Assembly (NCBI GenBank): GCA_963631655.1 | Contig: CAVGRR010000094.1 | Span: 1-5,222, forward strand | Direction of reading: 5' to 3' | Source: Methanomethylophilus sp963631655 | Lineage (GTDB): Archaea > Thermoplasmatota > Thermoplasmata > Methanomassiliicoccales > Methanomethylophilaceae | Length of the DNA: 5,222 nucleotides | Part shown: in pieces, positions 1-5,075 of the stretch | How the letters are laid out: each line of letters opens with the position of its first letter | How positions within the stretch are numbered: position 1 is the stretch's first letter | Notes under the pieces: generated by a model | Database searches by the model: none | Told to the model about the DNA's origin: nothing | Seen by the model: only the letters and a program-made list of their open reading frames with translations | Position numbers and translations under genes: made by a program

Positions 1-7
1 ATCCATA

Positions 8-27
8 TGCACCGTATATCCGGTGCA
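8..27. promoter_or_regulatory. Inverted repeat enclosing a TATA-like box, upstream of the ABM-like gene
   Basis: TGCACCG (8-14) and CGGTGCA (21-27) are perfect 7-base inverted arms around TATATC (15-20). The central TATA-like hexamer lies 19-24 bases before the ATG at 39, close to the archaeal TATA-to-start distance, so the transcript would begin at or near the start codon. An AGGA at 27-30 could instead serve as a ribosome binding site with 8 bases of spacing. A palindrome over the TATA element is a plausible operator, because a bound repressor would block TBP. It could also be a hairpin belonging to a gene left of the window. The sequence symmetry is certain; its function is inferred. Confidence 0.45.
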
Positions 28-38
28 GGAAATTCAGA

Positions 39-329
39 ATGGATGTAAAAGCATACCTTCAAGTGACCATGTATATAGATGACAGGAACCGTGCCGCGGC
101 CGCCAAGGTCTACAATGACTACAGGCAGCCCTTCCTCGACGGGATCGCCGGTGCACTGACCAAGGAGCTCCTGGTCCGCGACGAGGATGTCCAGGTCTGC
201 CACGGATTCGACAGTGCGGAACACGCCTCCGCATACCTCTCGAGCGGGCTTTTCCAGACCAAGGTCTTCCCCGCCCTCAAGCCCCTGTGGTCCAAGGACC
301 CTGAGGTCAGGATCTACACCAAAGCCTGA
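39..329 (+). CDS. Small ABM-like (dimeric alpha/beta barrel) protein
   Basis: A 96-residue protein with the layout of the antibiotic biosynthesis monooxygenase (YgiN-like, ferredoxin-like fold) group: a first strand at about 5-13, a long helix at about 15-34, a strand pair around 42-56, a helix at about 58-82 ending KPLW, and a last strand PEVRIYT at 88-94. The helix-2 pattern with HASAYLSSGLF followed by a final PEVRIYT strand is typical of these proteins, which work as dimers. Members include quinol and heme oxygenases, but many have no known substrate, so no reaction is assigned. There is one cysteine (Cys54) and no signal peptide or membrane segment, so it should be cytosolic. The ATG at 39 gives the family's usual length and has an AGGA 8 bases upstream. 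Its TGA is directly followed by the stop of the convergent HxlR gene. The pairing with HxlR suggests a response to reactive small molecules, but this is inference. Confidence 0.75.
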   Translation: MDVKAYLQVTMYIDDRNRAAAAKVYNDYRQPFLDGIAGALTKELLVRDEDVQVCHGFDSAEHASAYLSSGLFQTKVFPALKPLWSKDPEVRIYTKA

Positions 330-710
330 TCACTGCGTGAAATCGCAACGCTGGCACTGTGCAAGAAGTTTACCGGGATCGGGCTTCACGAACTGCCGTG
401 ACCAGCTGCAGATGTTCTGCAGTATAGGTATCACCCCGATGCCCTTGTCGGTCAGGAAATACTCCACCTTCAGGGGCATCTCATCTATCACCCTGCGGTC
501 CACAAGACCGGAGGCTATGAGTTCCTTCAGAGTGACTGAAAGCACCGCATCAGTGATGTCATAAAGCTCCCTTCCGAGATCGCTGAAACGCATATTCCCG
601 TTGTTTCCGAGGATGCACAGTATGCGGGGCTTCCATTTTCCGCCGAACACATCCATACCGTACTCCAGCGGACAGCGGATGACCTTCTCGTTCTTCGGTT
701 GACCAGACAT
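330..710 (-). CDS. HxlR-family winged helix-turn-helix transcriptional regulator
   Basis: A 126-residue DNA-binding regulator. Family hallmarks are in order: the N-terminal CP (Cys13-Pro14), GGKWKPRIL (23-31), RFSDLGREL (41-49), the recognition-helix region (about 55-71) ending GLVDRR, and a wing with the typical P-x-x-VEYFLTDKG (79-90), then a C-terminal dimerisation helix with W103. The reading frame stays open upstream to 1379, but that part is antisense to the DUF169 gene. The ATG at 710 is preferred because it puts the conserved Cys 12 residues in and lies about 25 bases after a TATA-like box. HxlR proteins such as YodB and HypR sense quinones, aldehydes or oxidants through this N-terminal cysteine. 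This one has four further cysteines: Cys32, Cys101 and a C-terminal CQRC (119-122). It is divergent from the DUF169 gene and probably controls the shared region and itself. Confidence 0.92.
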   Translation of the reverse strand: MSGQPKNEKVIRCPLEYGMDVFGGKWKPRILCILGNNGNMRFSDLGRELYDITDAVLSVTLKELIASGLVDRRVIDEMPLKVEYFLTDKGIGVIPILQNICSWSRQFVKPDPGKLLAQCQRCDFTQ

Positions 711-730
711 CGGATGATGATAGCGTACCG

Positions 731-740
731 GATAGATATG
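731..740 (-). promoter_or_regulatory. TATA-like box of the HxlR gene
   Basis: Read on the minus strand this is CATATCTATC, centred about 25 bases before the ATG at 710. That is the archaeal spacing from TATA box to transcription start, and no Shine-Dalgarno sequence precedes the ATG, so a leaderless mRNA is likely. The call rests only on position and composition. Confidence 0.4.
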
Positions 741-748
741 GAATTTGA

Positions 749-768
749 TTCCCGCGGGCCGTCGGGAA
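749..768. promoter_or_regulatory. Candidate HxlR operator between divergent promoters
   Basis: TTCCCG (749-754) and CGGGAA (763-768) form perfect 6-base inverted arms separated by 8 bases, spanning 20 bases. A second nested palindrome, CCCGCGGG, sits at 751-758. The element lies between the two outward-facing TATA-like boxes (731-740 and 772-780), which is where a dimeric winged-helix regulator could act on both the HxlR and DUF169 promoters. The symmetry is seen directly; binding by the adjacent HxlR protein is inferred. Confidence 0.45.
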
Positions 769-771
769 AAA

Positions 772-780
772 TCATAATCT
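772..780 (+). promoter_or_regulatory. TATA-like box of the DUF169 gene
   Basis: TCATAATCT, preceded by a run of A residues, is centred about 25 bases before the GTG at 801. No Shine-Dalgarno sequence is present before that GTG, which fits a leaderless transcript starting at the codon. This is the mirror image of the HxlR promoter arrangement on the other side of the inverted repeat. Confidence 0.4.
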
Positions 781-800
781 ATGGTCGCTGATGTCCTTCT

Positions 801-1559
801 GTGGGAAAGATCGAAAACATTCTCGGAATCAGCATGCATCCTGTGGCTATCTATCGCGAGGCGAAGATCCCTTCGGATGCATCGGTCCCTTCGGCACACT
901 GCAGCATCCCGTCCCTTTTCGTCAAATGTGCCAGAACAGGAAAAAAGTGCTCCGCGGACAAGGACCATATCTTCTGTCACGGGGCCGTCAGCGGTTTTGG
1001 ATTCGGAGGGATTCCGGACCGTCAGCGCACCGCGATGAGACTGTCGGCCATACCTCCGGAATGCAGCGGAGAGTTCAAACACGAGGCAAAAGGGGATTTC
1101 AGAACACCTGAGATAGCCGCCCTTCAGATAGAACCGATCAAAGACTATGGTGACGGGACCGACGCCATCGTCTTCCAGACCCTTGAGGATGCATTGAAGG
1201 AGAACAGACCCATTGAAGTGGTCGTTTTCCTTTGCGACCCCACCAGGATATCCGCACTGACCCTTCTTGCGGGATTCGGCAAGACCACTCCCGGACCTGC
1301 CGTCATCGTGCCCTACGGACATGCATGTCAGCAGATCTACGCCACACCCCGTGCGGAAGGGGAATCGGACGATCCACATGCAGTGATCGGAATGACCGAC
1401 CTCTATGCGAGAAGATACATCCCGGCGGACATGCTCTCATTCGCGGTGCCGTTCAAGTTGTATCAGAGAATGGAGAACGACATCGAAGACTCTTACTTCG
1501 GAAAAGAGACCTGGCCCGAGACGCTGAAGAAGTGCATCAGGAACGATCAGGCGGAGTGA
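801..1559 (+). CDS. DUF169 family protein (ArCR, COG2043-like), function unknown
   Basis: A 252-residue soluble protein that I place in DUF169 from its HPVAIYRE segment (13-20), the following cysteine-rich region, and its overall length. Cysteines at 34, 43, 50 and 59 are spaced regularly (C-x8-C-x6-C-x8-C) before a Gly-rich stretch GAVSGFGFGG (61-70); others are at 88, 145, 176 and 245. A second conserved-looking core is FLCDPTRIS (143-151) followed by a Gly/Pro-rich region and PYGHACQ (171-177). The family is common in methanogens and anaerobes, and I know of no established activity. The cysteine cluster could bind a metal or iron-sulfur centre, which is inference. The GTG at 801 is the first possible start after an in-frame TGA at 789-791 and sits at leaderless distance from a TATA-like box. 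The ATG at 834 is the alternative but would leave almost nothing before HPVA. The 3' end overlaps the convergent ThiI-like gene by 13 bases. Confidence 0.82.
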   Translation: MGKIENILGISMHPVAIYREAKIPSDASVPSAHCSIPSLFVKCARTGKKCSADKDHIFCHGAVSGFGFGGIPDRQRTAMRLSAIPPECSGEFKHEAKGDFRTPEIAALQIEPIKDYGDGTDAIVFQTLEDALKENRPIEVVVFLCDPTRISALTLLAGFGKTTPGPAVIVPYGHACQQIYATPRAEGESDDPHAVIGMTDLYARRYIPADMLSFAVPFKLYQRMENDIEDSYFGKETWPETLKKCIRNDQAE

Positions 1560-2410
1560 GCCCTGCGGGGCGAACGTTCCGCCTCTTTGCGGAACACATC
1601 GAGCCTTTCCTGGACCTCGGCATCGTCCATTCCGACAGTGGGGAAGAACACCGGCATGTCGCCCTGTTCGAACCCTTCGATCTGTTCAAGACTGTATCCT
1701 TTCACAAGACCCAGATACTTGTTTTGGAATATGCCGTCGTCGACCACTTTCAATGAAGGATCGAACTCCCTCAGAAGATCGAGTCCGTAATCCCCCTTGA
1801 CCAGGACCTTGCATCCGCGCTTCATCATGAGCAGAGCGGAAAGCACTCCGCGGTCGTCGTCGACCTCTGCGAGCACATGTCCCTGGGTACCGATGGGAAG
1901 ACCCGCGTGACCGTAGATGTAATCCTGGAAGATGTAGGTCTGACGGGGCCTCGCCTCCACCCAGAAAATGATGTCGGGGTTATGCAGGTCCACGTGCGGG
2001 TCCTTGTCGAGGTTCGCGTTCCAGATGGCATCTCCGCAGGCCTTTGCCAGATCCATGCTGGTGAACTTCTGCCCGCCCTCACGCCTGGCGCGGACGGCAT
2101 AGCTCTTGCCTTTGACCATACGGCTCTTGGAGTATTCGGCGACCTTCTCGCAGATCTCCTCCATACCTGTACCTGCCGTTTCACATACGGATACGGATCC
2201 GACACCGAACACCTTCACGGCGGAACGGATGACCGCATCCACATCGGCGGTCTCGACGTACAGCCTTGCCTGGCCCCTGGTGACGAGGGCCTCGACGTGA
2301 TCGGCCGCGAACATGTGAATGAGATTGTCCCTGAGACGGTTCTCCCAGTTGTTTCTGACCTTGAGTCCCTTGAGACCTATCTCGGAATATCTTACCAAAA
2401 GGATGGACAC
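1547..2410 (-). CDS. ThiI-like THUMP protein with degenerate PP-loop domain
   Basis: A 287-residue relative of the tRNA 4-thiouridine sulfurtransferase ThiI. The N-terminal ferredoxin-like domain opens with LLVRYSEIGLKG (4-15) and the THUMP domain covers about 60-165, with GKSYAVRARREG (101-112) and DIIFWVEAR (146-154). LPIGTQGHVL (171-180) matches the linker before the PP-loop domain, and MMKRG (195-199) matches the helix after it. Between them, where ThiI has SGGxDSPVA, this protein reads EVDDDRGVLSA, so the ATP-binding loop is gone. LVKGYSLEQ (235-243) and MPVFFPTVGMDDAEV (252-266) match the later ThiI segments LVTGESLGQ and LPVLRPLIGMDKEEI, but the stretch between is shortened and the protein stops before the catalytic cysteine. 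Full ThiI is about 390-480 residues. It should bind tRNA but not adenylate it. The GTG start has AGGTG 4 bases upstream. It is divergent from the TauE/SafE gene. Confidence 0.85.
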   Translation of the reverse strand: MSILLVRYSEIGLKGLKVRNNWENRLRDNLIHMFAADHVEALVTRGQARLYVETADVDAVIRSAVKVFGVGSVSVCETAGTGMEEICEKVAEYSKSRMVKGKSYAVRARREGGQKFTSMDLAKACGDAIWNANLDKDPHVDLHNPDIIFWVEARPRQTYIFQDYIYGHAGLPIGTQGHVLAEVDDDRGVLSALLMMKRGCKVLVKGDYGLDLLREFDPSLKVVDDGIFQNKYLGLVKGYSLEQIEGFEQGDMPVFFPTVGMDDAEVQERLDVFRKEAERSPRRAHSA

Positions 2411-2441
2411 AGTACACCTGTTCCTCAGTAATCTGGTGTAG

Positions 2442-2452
2442 TTCTTATACCT
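2442..2452. promoter_or_regulatory. Shared TATA-like element between divergent ThiI-like and TauE genes
   Basis: Plus strand TTCTTATACCT reads AGGTATAAGAA on the minus strand. Its centre (about 2447) is about 37 bases before the ThiI-like GTG at 2410, giving a leader of roughly 12 bases that carries AGGTG at 2415-2419. The same element is 24 bases before the TauE ATG at 2471, fitting a leaderless start in the other direction. The minus-strand reading is the better TATA match. Nothing else in the 60-base gap looks like a box for the plus strand except a weak AGTAATC around 2428. Confidence 0.4.
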
Positions 2453-2470
2453 AGTGCCGTTTGGAGGGTC

Positions 2471-3295
2471 ATGGAACCTGTGATGCTCATTCTCCTGCTG
2501 CTCATCGCGATCGGCGCAGGGATCATCGGAGCTCTTTTCGGTCTCGGCGGAGGTATCATCTTCGTCCCTGTCCTCACCATCATATTCGGTCAGGATGCCG
2601 TAACGGCGGCCGCCGCCAGTCTTGTAGGTATCGTAGCAACATCCACAGGTTCGTCGTCTGGGTATGTTAAAAAAGGACTCTCCAACATCAGGTTCGGAAT
2701 GATGATGGAGATCACCACGACAATAGGTGCGATAGCGGGTGCGATAATAGCCACCTATCTCGAGAACTGGGTCTTATTGGTGATCTTCTCGATGGTCATG
2801 CTCTACAGCGGATTCAAGATGGCCATGTCCCCCGAGAAGATCATCACCGAGTCCGGAGAGAACAACAGGATGACCTTCAGTTACTCCGACCCCGCTTCAG
2901 GCGTCACAGACCAACAATATACTGTAAAGAGCGTCCGTTCCGGAATGGCCCTGTGCACCGTGGCCGGTGCCGTATCCTCCATGACCGGCGTCGGCGGAGG
3001 CTCCATCAAAGTGCCTCTGATGAACATCTACATGCATATCCCGGTCAAAGTGGCCAGCGCCACCAGCAGTTATATGATCGGCATCACCGCCTTTTCCGGA
3101 GCGGTGATCTACTTCATCCAGGGAGCGATCGACTACCAGATCGCCGCGGCCGTCGCCGTAGGAGCATACATCGGTGCAAATATCGGTACCTGGGTCTCTT
3201 CAAAGGTCAACGCAAAGGCCATCAAACGTTACATGTCCGTGGTCTTCTTCGCCATCGCCATCATCATGCTCGCCAAAGCGGGGGGATACATGTGA
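2471..3295 (+). CDS. TauE/SafE family membrane transporter (putative sulfite/organosulfonate exporter)
   Basis: A 274-residue integral membrane protein with about eight membrane segments (roughly 5-22, 27-40, 45-60, 78-97, 99-117, 157-175, 194-242 as two, and 253-270). It has the family's internal duplication: GLGGGIIFVP at 24-33 and GVGGGSIKVP at 173-182. A hydrophilic loop at about 119-155 joins the halves. TauE/SafE proteins are thought to move sulfite, sulfoacetate or similar anions across the cytoplasmic membrane, but substrates are rarely proven, so the substrate here is open. The ATG at 2471 follows GGAGG (2463-2467) by only 3 bases. A GTG at 2480 or ATG at 2483 would give wider spacing and lose just three or four residues, so the exact start is uncertain. 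It is coupled to the DUF1634 gene by a 4-base overlap and is divergent from the ThiI-like gene. Confidence 0.9.
   Translation: MEPVMLILLLLIAIGAGIIGALFGLGGGIIFVPVLTIIFGQDAVTAAAASLVGIVATSTGSSSGYVKKGLSNIRFGMMMEITTTIGAIAGAIIATYLENWVLLVIFSMVMLYSGFKMAMSPEKIITESGENNRMTFSYSDPASGVTDQQYTVKSVRSGMALCTVAGAVSSMTGVGGGSIKVPLMNIYMHIPVKVASATSSYMIGITAFSGAVIYFIQGAIDYQIAAAVAVGAYIGANIGTWVSSKVNAKAIKRYMSVVFFAIAIIMLAKAGGYM
3280..3286 (+). promoter_or_regulatory. Ribosome binding site of the DUF1634 gene inside the TauE gene
   Basis: GGGGGGA ends 5 bases before the GTG at 3292 and lies within the last codons of the TauE gene. It decides in favour of the GTG that overlaps the TauE stop. It also encodes Gly-Gly of the transporter, so the run of G is partly coding. 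Confidence 0.45.
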
Positions 3296-3561
3296 GCCTC
3301 AACGAGGAGACCTCGTCCGTACTGAAATACGGAACGCTCATCGGACTGGCAGTGATGGTCATCGGACTCGTTCTGAGTTCCTTCGAATTCTCGGACACCC
3401 TGCTCGCGGCAGGCGTGCTGATCCTTATCTTCACACCATTCGCGGGAGTGCTCACTTCCACCAAGTGCCTCATTCAGGAAAAAGACAGGTTCTGGGTGAA
3501 GATCGCACTGATCCTGGTGACCGTGCTCATCATCGGAATGATCATCAGTTACCTTGTGTGA
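3292..3561 (+). CDS. DUF1634 family small membrane protein
   Basis: An 89-residue protein with three predicted membrane helices (about 12-30, 36-57 and 67-87) and short charged connectors such as IQEKDR (61-66). The pattern LKYGTLIGLAVMVIGLVLS, then LLAAGVLILIFTPFAGVL, then a final hydrophobic helix is that of DUF1634, a family often encoded beside TauE/SafE transporters. The GTG at 3292 overlaps the TauE stop as GTGA, so the two genes are probably translated together and the proteins probably form one complex in the cytoplasmic membrane. This subunit's role is not known. The same frame is open far upstream, but that part is a shadow of the TauE gene; the protein only becomes DUF1634-like after the GTG. 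Its TGA is immediately followed by the stop of the convergent rarA. Confidence 0.85.
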   Translation: MSLNEETSSVLKYGTLIGLAVMVIGLVLSSFEFSDTLLAAGVLILIFTPFAGVLTSTKCLIQEKDRFWVKIALILVTVLIIGMIISYLV

Positions 3562-4908
3562 TCATCTCGGCGGGTCTTCCCGAAGACCTGCACGCCAGTC
3601 GCGGATGGCATCGAGACGTTTGCGGTAGTAGACCTCGTTGCCCTTGTCACCCGGTTCGTAATACCTGCGGTCGCAGAGCGAATCGGGAAGACACTGCATC
3701 TTCGTGATCTTCTCGTCGGTGTCCTCGGCGTACTGATATCCTTTTCCGTATCCGAGATTCTTCATCAGTCCGGTGGGCGCGTTGCGGATGTGCATCGGGA
3801 CCGGATCTGCAGGACGGCTACGCACATCCTCCAGAGCACGGTCGATCGCCACCCCAATGGAATTGGACCTGGGGGCAAGTGCCAGATATGCAACGGTCTC
3901 AGCAAGAGCGAAACGGCATTCGGGCATCCCCATGTTCTTGCAGGCATAGAAACACGATGTGGCCATGACCTGGGCGTTGGGGTCCGCCAGACCCACATCG
4001 TCACCTGCGAACTCTATGAGCCTGCGGGAGATGTATAACGGATCCTCTCCGCCGTCGAGCATGCGTGCAAGCCAATAGGTGGCCGCATCAGGGTCGCTGT
4101 TCCTCATCGATTTGTGCAGAGCGGAGATGATGTTGTAGTGCTCCTCCCCGTCCCTGTCGTACAGCAGGGACCTGCGGCTGACGCACTCCGACAATACATC
4201 GGTCGTTATCACAGATGTGCCAGGCGACGTGATCCCTTCGGCGACGGCCGCCTCCAAGGTGTTCAATGCGGTACGGGCATCGCCGTTCGAATACTGCGCG
4301 ATGGCCGCGTACACCTGGTCCGAGATGTCGATACGGACATCGGGGAAACCCTGTGTGACCGCGCGTTTGAGAAGTTTTATCAGATCGTCGGCGGAAAGTC
4401 CCTGCAGGACGAACACCTTGCAGCGCGAAAGCAATGCGGAGTTCACTTCGAACGAAGGATTCTCGGTGGTCGCACCGATGAGGATTATGCTCCCTTTCTC
4501 CACAAACGGAAGGAATGCATCCTGCTGCGCCTTGTTAAAACGGTGGATCTCGTCCACGAAAAGGATGGTGCGGCGTCCCATCTGGCGTCTCTTCTCGGCC
4601 GCGGTCATGATCTCCTTGACCTCTTTGGTCCCTCCGGTGACCGCGCTGTACTCGACGAACTCCGCCTTGGTGCTGTTCGCGATTATGGTGGCGAGCGTGG
4701 TCTTTCCGACCCCGGGCGGACCCCAGAAGATCATCGAGGTCACCCTGTCCTGTTCGATCATGTTGCGGAGGATGCGGCCTTTTCCGATCAGATGTTCCTG
4801 ACCCACGAAATCGTCAAAGGTCCTCGGGCGCATACGGCTGGCGAGCGGACCGTTTCCGGGATCTGGGACATTTGCATTGTCCTCTTCGAAAAGAGACATC
4901 TGGACCAT
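3562..4908 (-). CDS. rarA: Replication-associated recombination protein A (RarA/MgsA), AAA+ ATPase
   Basis: A 448-residue AAA+ ATPase of the clamp-loader clade, normal full length for RarA/MgsA/WRNIP1. It shows SRMRPRTFDDFVGQEHL (24-40), Walker A GPPGVGKT (63-70), Walker B ILFVDEIH (115-122), sensor 1 GATTENPSF (145-153), the arginine finger SRC (161-163) and sensor 2 GDAR (209-212). The C-terminal oligomerisation part begins around 257 (HYNIISALHKSMR), continues with DPLYISRRLI (289-298) and ends with the conserved region from NAPTGLMKNLGYGKGYQYAED to YYEPGDKGNE. RarA acts at stalled or gapped replication forks with SSB and is mainly known from bacteria and eukaryotes. All catalytic residues are present, so it should be active. 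The start is either ATG 4908 or ATG 4899 (MSLFEEDN, which resembles usual RarA N termini); neither has a clear ribosome site. It lies just downstream of tRNA-Leu on the same strand with its own TATA-like box. Confidence 0.96.
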   Translation of the reverse strand: MVQMSLFEEDNANVPDPGNGPLASRMRPRTFDDFVGQEHLIGKGRILRNMIEQDRVTSMIFWGPPGVGKTTLATIIANSTKAEFVEYSAVTGGTKEVKEIMTAAEKRRQMGRRTILFVDEIHRFNKAQQDAFLPFVEKGSIILIGATTENPSFEVNSALLSRCKVFVLQGLSADDLIKLLKRAVTQGFPDVRIDISDQVYAAIAQYSNGDARTALNTLEAAVAEGITSPGTSVITTDVLSECVSRRSLLYDRDGEEHYNIISALHKSMRNSDPDAATYWLARMLDGGEDPLYISRRLIEFAGDDVGLADPNAQVMATSCFYACKNMGMPECRFALAETVAYLALAPRSNSIGVAIDRALEDVRSRPADPVPMHIRNAPTGLMKNLGYGKGYQYAEDTDEKITKMQCLPDSLCDRRYYEPGDKGNEVYYRKRLDAIRDWRAGLREDPPR

Positions 4909-4943
4909 TTTGAATCGAAGGTCCCTAAGACAGAATGCAATAA

Positions 4944-4951
4944 GAATATAA
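4944..4951 (-). promoter_or_regulatory. TATA-like box of rarA
   Basis: On the minus strand this reads TTATATTC, in the 48-base gap between the tRNA-Leu 3' end and the rarA start. It would place the transcription start near 4920-4922 and leave a leader of about 12 bases. It would let rarA be transcribed independently of the tRNA. The assignment rests on motif and distance only. Confidence 0.45.
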
Positions 4952-4956
4952 CGAGA

Positions 4957-5043
4957 TGGTGCAAGGGACGAGATTCGAACTCGCGGACCGCTATGGATTA
5001 GACCCTGAATCTAACGTCGTTGGCCAGGCTTGACTACCCTTGC
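4957..5043 (-). tRNA. tRNA-Leu (anticodon CAG), CCA end encoded
   Basis: Reading the minus strand from 5043, the acceptor stem GCAAGGG pairs with CCCUUGC. The D arm has a 3-base stem GUC/GAC with the conserved GG in its loop. The anticodon stem UUAGA/UCUAA encloses the loop UUCAGGG, giving anticodon CAG for leucine codon CUG. The variable region is 13 bases with a small CC/GG stem, as expected for class II leucine tRNAs. The T arm is GCGAG, loop UUCGAAU, CUCGU. The discriminator is A (4960) and CCA is encoded at 4957-4959. The body is 84 bases plus CCA, with no intron. CUG-type leucine codons are frequent in the neighbouring genes. Confidence 0.97.
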
Positions 5044-5046
5044 TTA

Positions 5047-5065
5047 ACCACCTTCAATAGGTGGT
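5047..5065. repeat. Inverted repeat between tRNA-Leu and its TATA-like box
   Basis: ACCACCT (5047-5053) and AGGTGGT (5059-5065) are perfect 7-base arms around TCAAT. The element fills most of the space between the tRNA 5' end (5043) and the TATA-like box (5068-5075), so it covers the region where transcription would start. It could be an operator, part of a short pre-tRNA leader hairpin, or chance. Confidence 0.4.
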
Positions 5066-5067
5066 GG

Positions 5068-5075
5068 TATAAAAA
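5068..5075 (-). promoter_or_regulatory. TATA box of tRNA-Leu, within a T-rich tract
   Basis: On the minus strand this is TTTTTATA, 25-32 bases before the first base of the tRNA, the expected archaeal position. The same T tract, following the weak hairpin CTTC/GAAG (about 5081-5095), could also end transcription of the upstream partial gene, so the tract may serve both roles. Confidence 0.55.

Noticed and set aside
711..1379. Upstream extension of the HxlR frame, making a 349-residue protein
   Set aside because: It lies antisense to the DUF169 gene, shows no domain, and the HxlR protein starts properly at 710 after a promoter.
1232..1756. Plus-strand open frame of 174 codons across the DUF169/ThiI-like junction
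   Set aside because: It overlaps two supported genes in other frames and has an Arg/His-rich shadow composition.
1547..2410. Calling this gene an active tRNA sulfurtransferase ThiI
   Set aside because: The SGGxDS ATP-binding loop and the catalytic cysteine region are missing and the protein is at least 100 residues short.
1877..2431. Plus-strand open frame of 184 codons opposite the ThiI-like gene
   Set aside because: It is a shadow of the ThiI-like gene, with no domain and no promoter or ribosome site of its own.
2953..3291. Upstream part of the DUF1634 frame
   Set aside because: It is out of frame within the TauE gene and rich in His/Arg. Membrane-protein character begins only after the GTG at 3292.
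4114..5001. Plus-strand open frame of 295 codons opposite rarA, running into the tRNA
   Set aside because: It is antisense to a clear full-length RarA gene and crosses the tRNA. The composition is that of a GC-rich shadow frame with no recognisable domain.
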